This document shows, in pieces, positions 33,402 through 43,020 of a stretch of DNA of 64,000 nucleotides. Under the pieces are notes generated by a model that was not told where the DNA came from, made no database searches, and worked only from the letters and a program-made list of their open reading frames with translations. The translations under genes were made by a program, and so were the position numbers. Source of the DNA: Alphaproteobacteria bacterium (GTDB lineage Bacteria; Pseudomonadota; Alphaproteobacteria; Reyranellales; Reyranellaceae); the NCBI GenBank assembly GCA_017307275.1, contig JAFKFK010000018.1:124001-188000 (forward strand), read 5' to 3'. The first letter of the stretch is position 1; each line of letters starts with the position of its first letter.

Positions 33402-34838
33402 TCAGACGGCTGGACGCGCCTTCGTCACCGACAGACGCTCGGCCTTGAGCTGCTCTGCCAGCAGGAACGCAAGTTCCAGCGCCTGGCTGGCGTTGAGCCG
33501 CGGGTCGCATTGCGTCTCGTAGCGCTCGTTCAGGTTATCGACCGTGATGTCGGTCGAGCCGCCGATGCACTCCGTCACTTCCTGGCCGGTCATCTCGAAA
33601 TGCACGCCACCGGGATGTGTTCCCTCAGCACGGTGCACCGCGAAGAAGGCTTTCACCTCGTTCAGGATGGCATCGAAGTGGCGGGTCTTCTTGCCGTTCG
33701 ATGCCGTGACCGTGTTGCCATGCATCGGATCGCACGACCACACCACCGAGCGACCTTCGCGCTTCAACGTGCGCACCAAGGCCGGCAGCTTGTCACCCAC
33801 CTTGTCGGCGCCCATGCGCGCGATGATGACGATGCGGCCCGCCTCGTTGCTCGGGTTCAATGTATCGATCAGACGCAGCAGGTCGTCGGTCGGCATCGTC
33901 GGGCCGGCCTTGAAGCCGATCGGGTTGCGAACGCCGCGCATGAACTCGACGTGCGCGCCGTCGGGCTGACGCGTGCGATCGCCGATCCACAGCATATGAG
34001 CCGAGCAGTCGTACCAGTCGCCCGAGGTCGAATCGACGCGGGTCAGCGCCTCTTCGTACTGCAGCAGCAGCGCCTCGTGGCTGGTGAAGAAATCAGTCTC
34101 GGCGATCTGCGGCGTCGTCGCGGAGGTAAGGCCGCACGCCGCCATGAAGTTCAAAGTCTCGTCGAGACGGGCCGCGAGATCGTGATAGCGCTCCGACGAT
34201 GGCGAGTTGCGCACGAAGTCGAGGTTCCAGCGGTTGACCTCGTGCAGGTCGGCATAGCCGCCCTGGGCGAAGGCACGCAGCAGATTCAGGGTCGCGGCCG
34301 ACTGGTTGTAGGCCTGCACCATGCGTTCCGGATCGGGCAGGCGCGCGCCGGCGGTGAACTCGAAGCCGTTGACGTTGTCGCCACGATAGGACGGCAGCTC
34401 GACGTCGCCGATCTTCTCGACATTGGACGAGCGCGGCTTGGCGAACTGGCCGGCCATGCGACCAACCTTCACCACAGGGACGCCGGCGCCATAGGTCAGC
34501 ACGACGGCCATCTGCAGCAGCACACGGAACGTGTCGCGGATGTTGTTGGCGGTGAAGTCGGCAAAGCTCTCGGCGCAGTCGCCGCCCTGCAGGAGGAAGG
34601 CCTCGCCGTTGGCGACCTTGGCCAGGGCGCCCTTGAGCTTGCGCGCCTCGCCGGCAAAGACCAGCGGCGGATAGCGGCGCAGACGCGCTTCGGCGTTCGC
34701 CAGTACGGCGGCGTCGGGATAGACCGGCATCTGCAAGGCCGGCCGGCTGCGCCAGCTGGTCAGTGACCAGTCGGCCGAGCTCGAACTGCGGGACTGCGCT
34801 TTCGCGGCCACCTTGGATGGGCCCTGAATCGCGGTCAT
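33402..34838 (-). CDS. 3-deoxy-D-arabino-heptulosonate 7-phosphate synthase, class II
   Basis: A 478-residue plant-type (class II) DAHP synthase, which joins PEP and erythrose 4-phosphate in the first step of the shikimate pathway. Characteristic segments are [37 protein letters not shown] (metal-binding Cys), [28 protein letters not shown] and [18 protein letters not shown] is preceded by CAGGAGGAG. It is transcribed with the NAPRT and GST genes downstream, although these pathways are unrelated. Confidence 0.95.
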   Translation of the reverse strand: MTAIQGPSKVAAKAQSRSSSSADWSLTSWRSRPALQMPVYPDAAVLANAEARLRRYPPLVFAGEARKLKGALAKVANGEAFLLQGGDCAESFADFTANNIRDTFRVLLQMAVVLTYGAGVPVVKVGRMAGQFAKPRSSNVEKIGDVELPSYRGDNVNGFEFTAGARLPDPERMVQAYNQSAATLNLLRAFAQGGYADLHEVNRWNLDFVRNSPSSERYHDLAARLDETLNFMAACGLTSATTPQIAETDFFTSHEALLLQYEEALTRVDSTSGDWYDCSAHMLWIGDRTRQPDGAHVEFMRGVRNPIGFKAGPTMPTDDLLRLIDTLNPSNEAGRIVIIARMGADKVGDKLPALVRTLKREGRSVVWSCDPMHGNTVTASNGKKTRHFDAILNEVKAFFAVHRAEGTHPGGVHFEMTGQEVTECIGGSTDITVDNLNERYETQCDPRLNASQALELAFLLAEQLKAERLSVTKARPAV

Positions 34839-34943
34839 CGACTCCTCCTGAACCCGGCGACCAGGAACAAAGGGGCCGCTTCGGGGGTGGTGAACCTATA
34901 CGCGCTGTGGATAAAAGACCAGCCGGGCCGAAAGGCCCTAAAA

Positions 34944-36338
34944 TCACTCTGCGGCTGCCCTTTTGGGGGTCGAATCGGCCCGAGCCGTCCGCATGGTGAC
35001 GAACTCCTCGCCGGCCGTGGGATGGATACCCACTGTGGCGTCGAACTGGGCCTTGGTGGCGCCCGCCTTCACGGCCACGGCCAGCCCCTGGATCAGCTCG
35101 GCTGCATCGTCGCCGACCATGTGGACTCCCACGACCTTGTCGGTCGCGGCCTCGACGATCAGCTTCATGAAGGTCCGCTGGTGCCGGCCGGAGATCGTGT
35201 ACTTCATCGGCCGGAACGCAGCCGTAAAGACGCGCAGCTCGCCCAGTTGCAGCCTGGCCTGCTCCTCGGTCAGGCCGACGCTGGCCAGCTCCGGCTGGCA
35301 GAAGACGGCCGACGGCACGTCGCGATGGTCGGCCTTGCGCGGCTTCTTGCCGAACTCGGTGTCGGCGAAGCAGTGGCCTTCCATGATGGCCACAGGCGTC
35401 AGGTTGATGCGGTCAGTGACATCGCCCACCGCCCAGATGTTTTCCGCCGTCGTCTTCGACCACTCGTCGACCGCGATGGCGCCCGCCTTGTCGAGCTGGA
35501 CGCCCGCCTTCTCGAGCCCAATGCCCGACGTGTTGGGCGCGCGGCCGGTCGCGTACAGCACGCAGTCGGTTTCGAACATGCCGCCATGCGGCGTGTGGAT
35601 CTCGAAGGGGCCGCTCTTGCCATCCGCGCCCTTCGCCACGATGCGGCCGATCTCCATTTCGGTACGGAGCCGGATACCGCTGTTGCCCAGTGCCTCATGG
35701 ACGAAGGTGCGGCACTCCTCGTCGAAGCCGCGCAGCACGCGATCGCGCCGCAGCACCAGATCGACCTTGGCGCCCAGCCCGTTGAAGATGCCCGCGAACT
35801 CTACGGCGATGTAGCCGGCGCCGACGATGGTGATGCGCTTGGGGAATTCCTTGAGGTGAAATGCCTCGTTCGAGGTGATGGCGTGTTCTCGGCCCGGAAT
35901 CGGCGGGATCACGGGATGGCCGCCCGTCGCAATCAGGATCTTGTCGGCGGTGATCGTCTCCTCGCCGACCTGGATCGTGTGGCGATCCATCAGGCGGCCG
36001 CGGCCCATGTGGAGCTTCACGCCCGCGCCGTCGAGCAGCCGCAGGTAGACCGCATTCAGCCGATCCACTTCCTTGTTCACGTTGTCACGCAAGGTCGGCC
36101 AGGAATGGGTGGGCGCCGGAACGGTCCAGCCGAAAGCCTCGGCGTCCTCGAATTCGTGCGCAAACTTCGAGCCGTAGACCAGGAGCTTCTTCGGCACGCA
36201 GCCGCGGATCACGCAGGTACCGCCGACCCGATAATCCTCGCAGATGCCGACGCGAGCGCCGTGGCCCGCCGCAATGCGCGAGGCGCGGACGCCGCCTGAA
36301 CCAGCACCGATGACAAATAGATCGTAGTCGTAGGCCAT
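34944..36338 (-). CDS. gor: Glutathione-disulfide reductase
   Basis: A 464-residue FAD/NADPH disulfide reductase. The FAD fold starts DYDLFVIGAGSGGVRAS, the redox-active disulfide is Cys42/Cys47 in GGTCVIRGCVPKK, and the second nucleotide site is VGAGYIAVEFAGIFNGLGA. The C-terminal HPTAGEEFVTMR provides the active-site His-Glu. The GSGG and VIRGC spellings are those of bacterial glutathione reductase rather than lipoamide dehydrogenase or mercuric reductase. It keeps glutathione reduced in the cytoplasm. It stands alone with 105 bases before the DAHP synthase gene. Confidence 0.95.
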   Translation of the reverse strand: MAYDYDLFVIGAGSGGVRASRIAAGHGARVGICEDYRVGGTCVIRGCVPKKLLVYGSKFAHEFEDAEAFGWTVPAPTHSWPTLRDNVNKEVDRLNAVYLRLLDGAGVKLHMGRGRLMDRHTIQVGEETITADKILIATGGHPVIPPIPGREHAITSNEAFHLKEFPKRITIVGAGYIAVEFAGIFNGLGAKVDLVLRRDRVLRGFDEECRTFVHEALGNSGIRLRTEMEIGRIVAKGADGKSGPFEIHTPHGGMFETDCVLYATGRAPNTSGIGLEKAGVQLDKAGAIAVDEWSKTTAENIWAVGDVTDRINLTPVAIMEGHCFADTEFGKKPRKADHRDVPSAVFCQPELASVGLTEEQARLQLGELRVFTAAFRPMKYTISGRHQRTFMKLIVEAATDKVVGVHMVGDDAAELIQGLAVAVKAGATKAQFDATVGIHPTAGEEFVTMRTARADSTPKRAAAE

Positions 36339-36476
36339 GGGATATCCCCAGAGGAGAACAAAACCTCAACGCGGCCATAATTCGGTCGCGGCCCGGACTA
36401 TATCGGGGCTCAGAAGGCGCGGTAAGGAGACTCAGGATTGCATAGGTAGTCTTCGATACAACCTTAAGGATAGGAT

Positions 36477-36905
36477 ATGCCCCGACTCGTCCTTTTCGCC
36501 ACCGCCCTGCTCATACTGGCCGCACCCGCCCTCGCCCAGCAGCCGCGCAATAGCACTGGCGGCGTCATGCGCTACGACACCAACAAGGATGGTGCGGTCG
36601 ATCGCGACGAATGGAATGCAGGCCAGGAGGCGCGCTTTAAGCGTCTGGACGCCAACGGCGACGGCAAGTTGAGTCAGGACGAGCTCTTTGCCCGCACCCC
36701 GGCCGCCGGCAACAGTGTCCTGCCAAGCGACCGCCAGGCCGGCCGGCAGTCGAGTTACTTCCAGCGCCTCGACATGGACAAAGACGGTTTCGTGACGCTT
36801 ACCGAGTTCATGGCCCAGGGCGAGCGCAACTTCGTCCGCTGCGATCTCGACAAGAACGGCCGCATCGACACCGCCGAGTGCCGCCAGGCGCTACAGCGCA
36901 AGTAG
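36477..36905 (+). CDS. Secreted EF-hand protein with four calcium loops
   Basis: A 142-residue protein with a signal peptide (cleavage after residue 20) and four EF-hand loops at residues 34-45, 58-69, 99-110 and 123-134. All four have acidic or Asn ligands at positions 1, 3, 5 and Glu at 12, so they should bind calcium in the periplasm. The ATG follows TAAGGATAGG. A strong hairpin ends the transcript. It is a smaller relative of the seven-loop protein at 44785-45912, with which it flanks the branched-chain ABC region. Function beyond calcium binding is unknown. Confidence 0.85.
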   Translation: MPRLVLFATALLILAAPALAQQPRNSTGGVMRYDTNKDGAVDRDEWNAGQEARFKRLDANGDGKLSQDELFARTPAAGNSVLPSDRQAGRQSSYFQRLDMDKDGFVTLTEFMAQGERNFVRCDLDKNGRIDTAECRQALQRK

Positions 36906-36907
36906 GT

Positions 36908-36937
36908 CCCTCCGCTCCCGGATCGGGAAGCGGAGGG
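36908..36937. terminator. Bidirectional terminator hairpin between convergent genes
   Basis: CCCTCCGCT and AGCGGAGGG form nine-base arms around CCCGGATCGGG-like inner pairing, three bases after the EF-hand gene stop and ahead of the end of the convergent binding-protein gene. Only a short T-rich tail (ATTTCT) follows on the plus strand, so efficiency is uncertain. Confidence 0.6.
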
Positions 36938-36946
36938 ATTTCTGGA

Positions 36947-38167
36947 TCAGGTGCTTTCGGCGTGCATGACGTCGCCGAACAGATGCCAGGTATCGCCCTG
37001 GAAGCGCTGAAGCTGGACCGCCTGGATTGGATAGAAATCCGTCGGACTGGTGCTGACGGTGATGCCCGGCAGCGCCAGCGGCAGCTTGAGCTTTTGGTGG
37101 TTGGCCGCCTGGCGCATGAGATTCTCGCGCGTCAGGTTGTCACCGCACTTCTTCAGCGTCTCGTGCATCAGGAACGAGACGGCATAGGCAAAGACGTTCG
37201 ACGCATCGGTCACGTTGCCCTGCGGATTGGACTTGGCCATCCAGGCCCGCCACGCCTTCATGTCGGCATTGTCGTCCCACTGCTTGTCGGTGGGGTCCAT
37301 CAGGTAGGCCGCGGTGAGGATGCCCTGGCTGTTCTCGAAGCCTGCCGGCTTCATGGTCGAAGCGACCGAGGCCGACACGTTGTTGAGATACTGCGCCGGC
37401 TTCCAGCCGATATCGGCCACCTTGCGGATCGCCTGCGCCGCGAACTTCGGCGTCGCGATGTTGAAGAAGACGTTGGCGCCGGAGTCCTTGAGCTGGATCA
37501 CCTGACTGTCGACCGTCGGGTCCGTCACCTCGTAGGTGACGTGCTTGACGACCTTGTTGGCATCCTTGCCCAAACCTTCCCTGAAGCCTTCCCAGTAGTC
37601 CTTGCCGTAATCGTCGTTCTGCATCAGCACGCCGATCTTCGGATCCTTGACGTTGGCCAGGATGTGCTTGGCATAGATCACGCCCTCGGTGTGGTAGTCG
37701 GGCTGGAAGCCCATCGTCCACGGGAACTCCTTGGGCTTGCCCCACTTCGACGCGCCGGTGGCGACGAACAGCATCGGCACCTTCTTCTGGTTCATGTATT
37801 TGTGAATCGCCGTATTGGTCGGCGTGCCAAGCGTATTGAAGGTGCAGAGAACCTTCTCCTGCTCGACCAGCTCGCGGATCATCTCGACGGTCTTGGCTGG
37901 ATTGTAGCCGTCGTCGCGAGTGATGAACTTGACCATGCGGCCGTTGATGCCACCGGCTTCGTTCACGCTCTTCCAATAGGCCTCGATCGTCTTGCCGATC
38001 ACGCCATAGGCCGAGGCCGGCCCGCTATAGGGATTGGTGTGACCGATCTTGATCTCCTTGTCGGTCGCTCCGTCGTCGTATTTCTTCTGGGCAAACGCTA
38101 CGCCTGACGCGGACAAAACGGCGGCAGTGGACACCCCGCCGAGGAAAGTACGCCTGCTGGTCTTCAA
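36947..38167 (-). CDS. Branched-chain-type ABC substrate-binding protein, paralogue 1
   Basis: A 406-residue periplasmic binding protein (Peripla_BP_6 type) with signal peptide MKTSRRTFLGGVSTAAVLSASGVAFA, whose RRTFLGG suggests Tat export. The mature part begins KKYDDGATDKEIKIGHTNPYSGP and has VPMLFVATGASKWGKPKEFP and LMQNDDYGKDYWEGF. It starts at TTG after a near-ideal AAGGAGG. It is the last of three tandem paralogues, most like paralogue 3. It probably feeds the livHMGF permease encoded upstream. Ligands of this subgroup include branched-chain amino acids, amides and aromatic acids. Confidence 0.9.
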   Translation of the reverse strand: MKTSRRTFLGGVSTAAVLSASGVAFAQKKYDDGATDKEIKIGHTNPYSGPASAYGVIGKTIEAYWKSVNEAGGINGRMVKFITRDDGYNPAKTVEMIRELVEQEKVLCTFNTLGTPTNTAIHKYMNQKKVPMLFVATGASKWGKPKEFPWTMGFQPDYHTEGVIYAKHILANVKDPKIGVLMQNDDYGKDYWEGFREGLGKDANKVVKHVTYEVTDPTVDSQVIQLKDSGANVFFNIATPKFAAQAIRKVADIGWKPAQYLNNVSASVASTMKPAGFENSQGILTAAYLMDPTDKQWDDNADMKAWRAWMAKSNPQGNVTDASNVFAYAVSFLMHETLKKCGDNLTRENLMRQAANHQKLKLPLALPGITVSTSPTDFYPIQAVQLQRFQGDTWHLFGDVMHAEST

Positions 38168-38315
38168 CGTTGCCTCCTTGGTTAAACGCGCTTCAACTCC
38201 CCGATCTGTGTTTTGTGCAGAACAGGGTTGCGCGAAACCCGAGGCTTGAAAAGTAAAAAACTCGCCAGGCGGCTACGACCATTCGTGATGGTGCAGCGCA
38301 AAAGGAAAGAAAAAG

Positions 38316-38339
38316 GCCGCCAACTGGCGCTGGCGGCCC
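38316..38339 (-). terminator. Rho-independent terminator after binding-protein paralogue 2
   Basis: GGCCGCCA and TGGCGGCC form perfect eight-base arms around an eight-base loop; on the minus strand a T-rich tract (TTTTTCTTTCC) follows. It ends transcripts of paralogue 2 in the 196-base gap before paralogue 1, which therefore needs its own promoter or read-through. Confidence 0.8.
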
Positions 38340-38363
38340 TTAACTCGCGCTGGATATCAGCTT

Positions 38364-39578
38364 TCAGGCACTCTCGGCGTGCAGCACGTCGCCGAACAGA
38401 TCCCAGCTCTCCCCCTTGAAACGAGCGAGCCGCATGGACTGGACGGGATAGAAATCCGTGGCGCTGGTGTTGACGGTGATCCCTGGCAGCAGCAGCGGTA
38501 CACGCAGATTCCGATGATTGGCGGCCTGGCGCATCAGATTCTCGCGCGTGAGCTCGTCGCCACACTTCTTCAGTGTCTCGTGCATCAGCGACGTGACCGC
38601 ATAGGCAAAGACGTAGTTGGCGTCGGCTTGCACAGCGCCCGGCATCCACCTGCTCATCCAGGCACGCCACATCTTCAACTCGGGATCGTCAGCCCACTGC
38701 GGATCGGTCGGGTCTTTGAGATACTGCGCGGTGATGGTGCCCTGCCCGTTCTCCAGCCCGGCAGGCTTCATCACGGTTCCGACCGACGCCGAGACGATGT
38801 TGAGGTAATGCGCGGGCTTCCAGCCGAGGTCGGCCGCCTTGCGGATCGCCTGCGCCGCCGCCTTGGGCGTCGTGATGTTGAAGAAGACATTGGCGCCAGA
38901 GGCGGCAAGCTGGATCACCTGGCTATCGACCGTAGGATCGGCGACTTCGTAGGTCACGCGCTTCACGACCTTGCCCACCGCATCGGCGCCGAGGCCCTGC
39001 TTGAAGCCCTCCCAGTAGTCCTTTCCGTAGTCGTCGTTCTGCATCAGGACGGCGATGCGCGGTTCCTTGACGTTGGCCAGGATGTGGCGTGCGTAGATCG
39101 CCCCCTCGGTGTGGTAGTCGGGCTGGAAGCCCATCGTCCACGGGAACTCTTTAGGTTTGCCCCACTTCGACGCAGCCGAGGCGACGTAAAGCTGCGGCAC
39201 CTTCTTTTGATTGAGATATTTGTGGATCGCCGTATTGCTGGGCGTTCCGAGCGTGTCGAACAGGCAAAGCACCTTTTCCTGTTCGACGAGCTGGCGTACC
39301 AGTTCCACGGTCTTCGCGGGCGAATAGCCATCGTCGAGAGAGATGAAACGGACCTTGCGGCCGTTGATGCCTCCCGCGTCGTTCACGCTCTTCCAGTAAG
39401 CGTCGATGCACTTGCCGATGATGCCGAGGGAAGACGCAGGGCCGCTGTAGGGACCGGTGTGACCGATCTTGATTTCGGTATCGCTGGCGCCGTCATCATA
39501 TTTCTTCTGGCCGGCCGCTCCCGAAGCAAGGAGCAACACCGCGGCCGATACGCCGCCTACCAAACCACGCCTGCGCAT
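38364..39578 (-). CDS. Branched-chain-type ABC substrate-binding protein, paralogue 2
   Basis: A 404-residue relative of paralogues 1 and 3, with signal peptide MRRRGLVGGVSAAVLLLASGAAG. The mature part reads KKYDDGASDTEIKIGHTGPYSGP, VPQLYVASAASKWGKPKEFP and LMQNDDYGKDYWEGF. I chose ATG 39578 (GGGGAAC upstream); a TTG at 39599 would add seven residues. It differs from its sisters at several pocket-like positions (VASAASK in place of VATGASK, QLAASGANVFFNI in place of QLKDSGANVFFNI), so it may bind a different ligand. It is flanked by terminators on both sides. Confidence 0.9.
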   Translation of the reverse strand: MRRRGLVGGVSAAVLLLASGAAGQKKYDDGASDTEIKIGHTGPYSGPASSLGIIGKCIDAYWKSVNDAGGINGRKVRFISLDDGYSPAKTVELVRQLVEQEKVLCLFDTLGTPSNTAIHKYLNQKKVPQLYVASAASKWGKPKEFPWTMGFQPDYHTEGAIYARHILANVKEPRIAVLMQNDDYGKDYWEGFKQGLGADAVGKVVKRVTYEVADPTVDSQVIQLAASGANVFFNITTPKAAAQAIRKAADLGWKPAHYLNIVSASVGTVMKPAGLENGQGTITAQYLKDPTDPQWADDPELKMWRAWMSRWMPGAVQADANYVFAYAVTSLMHETLKKCGDELTRENLMRQAANHRNLRVPLLLPGITVNTSATDFYPVQSMRLARFKGESWDLFGDVLHAESA

Positions 39579-39640
39579 ACGCTTGTTCCCCGTCGTCAAA
39601 AGCCGGGCGCGTGCTTGCCTGCGGAATAGGGCAAAAAAGA

Positions 39641-39664
39641 GAAGGCCGCCTTTCGGCGGCCTTC
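39641..39664 (-). terminator. Rho-independent terminator after binding-protein paralogue 3
   Basis: GAAGGCCGCC and GGCGGCCTTC form ten-base perfect arms around TTTC; on the minus strand TCTTTTTTGCC follows. This is a textbook intrinsic terminator placed between paralogues 3 and 2. Confidence 0.85.
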
Positions 39665-39686
39665 CCGGTATTGATCTTGGCTGGTT

Positions 39687-40907
39687 TCAGGAACCTTCGG
39701 CCGACATGACGTCGCCGAACAGATCCCAGCTCTCGCCCTTGAAGCGGGCAAGCTGCACCGACTGGATCGGGTAGAAATCCGTCGGGCTGGTGTTGATGGT
39801 GATGCCGGGCAGCAGCAGCGGCAGCTTGTACTTCTGGAAGTTGGCTGCCTGGCGCATGACGTTTTCACGCGTCAGCTCGTCGCCACACTTCTTCAGCGTC
39901 TCGTGCATCAACGAAGCGACGGCATACCCGAACACATGGTTGGCGTCGGCCTTGTTGGAGCCGGGCATCCACTTGTCCATCCAGGCCACCCAGGCCTTGA
40001 AGTCGTCGGTGTTCTCCCACTGCTTGTCGGTGGGGTCCTTGAGGTACTGCGCCGTGATGATGCCCTGGCTGTTTTCCAGTCCGGCCGGCTTCATCACCGA
40101 GCCGACCGATGCCGACACGTTGTTGAGGTACTGCACCGGCTTCCAGCCGATATCGGCCGCCTTGCGGATCGCCTGGGCAGCAGCCTTCGGCGTCGCGATG
40201 TTGAAGAAGACGTTGGCGCCCGAGTCCTTCAGCTGGATCACCTGGCTGTCGACCGTCGGGTCCGTCACTTCGAAGGTGACGTGCTTGACGACCTTGCCGG
40301 CCTCCTTGCCAAGGCCTTCCTTGAAGCCTTCCCAGTAGTCCTTGCCGTAATCGTCGTTCTGCATCAGCACGCCGATCTTCGCATCCTTCACATTCGCCAG
40401 AATGTGCTTGGCGTAGACCACGCCCTCAGTGTGGTAGTCGGGCTGGAAGCCCATCGTCCACGGGTACTCCTTGGGCTTGCCCCACTTCGAAGCACCGGTC
40501 GCTACATAGAGCTGCGGCACCTTCTTCTGGTTCATGTACCTGTGAATGGCGGTGTTGTTCGCCGTGCCCAGCGTATTGAAGAGGCACAACACCTTCTCTT
40601 GCTCGACGAGCTGGCGAGTGAGCTCGACGATCTTCGCTGGATTGTAACCGTCGTCGAGCGTGATGAACTTGATCTTGCGGCCCTTGACGCCGCCGGCCTC
40701 GTTCACGCTCTTCCAATAGGCTTCGAGAGTCTTGCCGATCTGTCCATAGGACGAAGCCGGTCCGCTGTACGGGCCGGTGTGGCCGATCTTGATTTCCGCG
40801 TCGGTCGCGCCATCGGAATACTTCTTCTGGGCGAATGCGGCAGTCGAGCCAGAGAACAACGCCAGCGCGGACGCACCACCCACAAAACCACGTCTACTCG
40901 TCTTCAC
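39687..40907 (-). CDS. Branched-chain-type ABC substrate-binding protein, paralogue 3
   Basis: A 406-residue periplasmic binding protein. The frame is open to an ATG at 40931, but the Shine-Dalgarno AAAGGGAGG lies inside that extension and is followed by GTG 40907, which gives MKTSRRGFVGGASALALFSG, the same opening and exact length as paralogue 1. The mature protein starts KKYSDGATDAEIKIGHTGPYSGP. It is nearest the permease genes, 189 bases after the livM-type stop, and ends in a strong terminator. Probably the original partner of the transporter. Confidence 0.9.
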   Translation of the reverse strand: MKTSRRGFVGGASALALFSGSTAAFAQKKYSDGATDAEIKIGHTGPYSGPASSYGQIGKTLEAYWKSVNEAGGVKGRKIKFITLDDGYNPAKIVELTRQLVEQEKVLCLFNTLGTANNTAIHRYMNQKKVPQLYVATGASKWGKPKEYPWTMGFQPDYHTEGVVYAKHILANVKDAKIGVLMQNDDYGKDYWEGFKEGLGKEAGKVVKHVTFEVTDPTVDSQVIQLKDSGANVFFNIATPKAAAQAIRKAADIGWKPVQYLNNVSASVGSVMKPAGLENSQGIITAQYLKDPTDKQWENTDDFKAWVAWMDKWMPGSNKADANHVFGYAVASLMHETLKKCGDELTRENVMRQAANFQKYKLPLLLPGITINTSPTDFYPIQSVQLARFKGESWDLFGDVMSAEGS

Positions 40908-41050
40908 GTTTATAGCCTCCCTTTTATTCATAGGCTGGGAACGATGTTCGCTCGAAATATTGGCGAATTAAAGAGGCTTCGATGGCATGCGACGCCGCGT
41001 CTGGTGGGAAGGGAGTCTGCCTCACTTGCCCGCGATTCACGCAGGTCGCC

Positions 41051-41079
41051 CTTCTCCACTCGCATAGCGAGTGGAGAAG
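41051..41079. repeat. Long perfect hairpin, REP-like
   Basis: CTTCTCCACTCGC and its exact complement form 13-base arms around ATA, 17 bases beyond the livM-type stop. No T-run follows in either direction. A second hairpin of like design (TCTCC...CGC, loop ATC) lies at 45930-45956, suggesting a dispersed palindromic repeat family. It may also protect or end the operon mRNA. Confidence 0.6.
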
Positions 41080-41096
41080 GCTAAGCTTGTTTCTCC

Positions 41097-42101
41097 CTAG
41101 CGGGCGCCCCTGATCTTGCGCCATGCCATGAAGAGACCACCGGCAATTCCCATCGGCATCAGGTAGATAATGGCGATCAAGAGGACGCCGAACACGGTGT
41201 AGGCCGAGAGGTCAAACGGCAGGCCGAGATCGTTCTTCACGAACTGCGACAATGCCTGAGCGGAGTTGTCGACCAGCACGTAGAAGATGCCGCCGATCAC
41301 CGAACCAGTCAGCGAACCGATACCGCCCACCACCAGACCGATCAGGAACTTGATCGACAGGAAGATGTTGAAGCTGTCGGGTGCCACGAAGGCGATGGCC
41401 GAGGCCGAGAGCGCACCGGCGATGCCCGTGTAGGCGGCGCTGATGCCGAAGGTGACCGTCTTGTAGAGGGCGGTATCGATGCCCATCGTGTCAGCTGCCA
41501 TGTACTGGTCGCGGATCGCCATCATGGCGCGGCCGCTGCGGCTGTTCAGCATGTTGGCCGCCGCCCAGAAGAGGATGACCATCACGACCAGGCAGAAGTA
41601 GTAGAGCCACTGGTCTTCCGTCAGCGGCAGGCCGAACGGCACCTCGGGCTTCATCAGCACGATGCCCTGCACGCCGCCGGTCAGGCCTTCGAGCCATTTG
41701 TATTTCAGGATCTGCGGGACCGCCAAAGCGAGCGCAAAGGTTGCGAGCGCAAGGTAGTGGCCCTCGAGCTTCAACGCCGGCAGGCCGAACAGGTAGCCCA
41801 CGATGAAGCAGACGATCGCGGCCGCCGGGATCGTGGCCCAATAGGGCACATTCAATTGATCCATCAACACGGCGGCGGTGTAGGCACCCACCGCGTAGAA
41901 CGCGCCGTGGCCCAGCGAGAACTGGCCGTTGAACCCGGTCAGCAGGTTCAGCCCCAGCACCGCGATCGAGGCGATGATCATGGTGCTGACCAGGAACAGC
42001 CGATAGTCCGAGATCGCATCTGGAAAGATCGGCTTCAGAAGCGGCACCACGAACGCCAAGACGACGATGCCGAGGACCCACTTTTTCGACGTGCTGGCCA
42101 T
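41097..42101 (-). CDS. livM: Branched-chain amino acid-type ABC permease, LivM type
   Basis: A 334-residue inner-membrane permease with about ten hydrophobic segments. Landmarks are LGLNLLTGFNGQFSLGHGAFYAVGAYTAA near residues 48-76 and VGGIGSLTGSVIGGIFYVL in the C-terminal half. It begins three bases after the LivH-type stop and is the last gene of the livG-livF-livH-livM order operon. It pairs with LivH to form the channel. Confidence 0.92.
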   Translation of the reverse strand: MASTSKKWVLGIVVLAFVVPLLKPIFPDAISDYRLFLVSTMIIASIAVLGLNLLTGFNGQFSLGHGAFYAVGAYTAAVLMDQLNVPYWATIPAAAIVCFIVGYLFGLPALKLEGHYLALATFALALAVPQILKYKWLEGLTGGVQGIVLMKPEVPFGLPLTEDQWLYYFCLVVMVILFWAAANMLNSRSGRAMMAIRDQYMAADTMGIDTALYKTVTFGISAAYTGIAGALSASAIAFVAPDSFNIFLSIKFLIGLVVGGIGSLTGSVIGGIFYVLVDNSAQALSQFVKNDLGLPFDLSAYTVFGVLLIAIIYLMPMGIAGGLFMAWRKIRGAR

Positions 42102-42104
42102 GTC

Positions 42105-43010
42105 TCAGACTCTCTTCACGACGACGCGGCCGAACAGGCCGGCGGGTCTCACAGTCAACACGAAGATCACGATGATCAGGGCCACGGTGAGCTTTTCGCC
42201 GTTGCCGATGATGTAGATGCCGGTCGCCTTCTCGATCTGGTTACCGGCGTAGGCCACCATGTTTTCGAGCACGCCGACGATGAAGCCGCCCGCGACGGCG
42301 CCCGCCGGGTTCGAGATGCCGCCGACCAGGGCGCTGGCGAAGGCATAGAGCAGGATGCCGGCCATCATGTTGGGATCGAGGTAGACGATATGCGCCACCA
42401 TGATGCCTGCGACCGCTCCGATCGAGGACGCAAGGCCCCACCCCAGCGCCAGCATCCAGTCGACGCGCACGCCGACCAGCCGCGCCATCTGCGGGTTCTG
42501 CGCTGCCGCCCGCATCGCCAATCCGAGCGGCGTGTAGCGGAAGAAGACGAACAGGAGCCCCAGCACGATCAGCGTGACCAGCACGACACCCAACTGGTGC
42601 GGCCCGATCACGCCGGCGATGCCGAAGCTCGACTTCGGAAACGGCGAGGGATACTCCTTGATCAGGTAGCTCCAGATGGCGCCAGCGACTGAATTGAAGA
42701 TCGCCAGCAGGCCAATGAACACCACGATGATCGAAAGCACCGGCGCACTATGCAGCGGTCTTAGGATCAACCGTTCGATCACCACCCCCATGACGAAGGA
42801 GAGCGCCACGGCCAGGATGAAAGCCGCCCAGAAGCTCAAGCCCCAGGTCATGAGCTGCCAGCTCAGGTAGGTCGAGAACATCGCCATCTCGCCCTGGGCG
42901 AAATTGATGTGGTCCGTCGACACGTAGATCATCACCAGCGCCAGGGCGACGCAGGCATAGATGGCGCCGTTGGCCAGGCCCGAGGCGATCTGCTGGAGGA
43001 ACTGTTCCAT
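42105..43010 (-). CDS. livH: Branched-chain amino acid-type ABC permease, LivH type
   Basis: A 301-residue permease with about eight hydrophobic segments. The N-terminal LANGAIYACVALALVMIY and NFAQGEMAMFSTYLSW are LivH hallmarks, as are NPQMARLVGVRVDWMLALGW and GGISNPAGAVAGGFIVGVLEN. ATG 43010 lies ten bases after the LivF-type stop. Together with LivM it forms the membrane part of the transporter. Confidence 0.93.
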   Translation of the reverse strand: MEQFLQQIASGLANGAIYACVALALVMIYVSTDHINFAQGEMAMFSTYLSWQLMTWGLSFWAAFILAVALSFVMGVVIERLILRPLHSAPVLSIIVVFIGLLAIFNSVAGAIWSYLIKEYPSPFPKSSFGIAGVIGPHQLGVVLVTLIVLGLLFVFFRYTPLGLAMRAAAQNPQMARLVGVRVDWMLALGWGLASSIGAVAGIMVAHIVYLDPNMMAGILLYAFASALVGGISNPAGAVAGGFIVGVLENMVAYAGNQIEKATGIYIIGNGEKLTVALIIVIFVLTVRPAGLFGRVVVKRV

Positions 43011-43020
43011 TGTTTGCGCC

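Noticed and set aside
36947-40931. Repeated DNA read as a repeat array or assembly duplication
   Set aside because: The three units differ in signal peptide, start codon, terminators and many residues, so they are diverged paralogous genes, not a collapsed or duplicated assembly.
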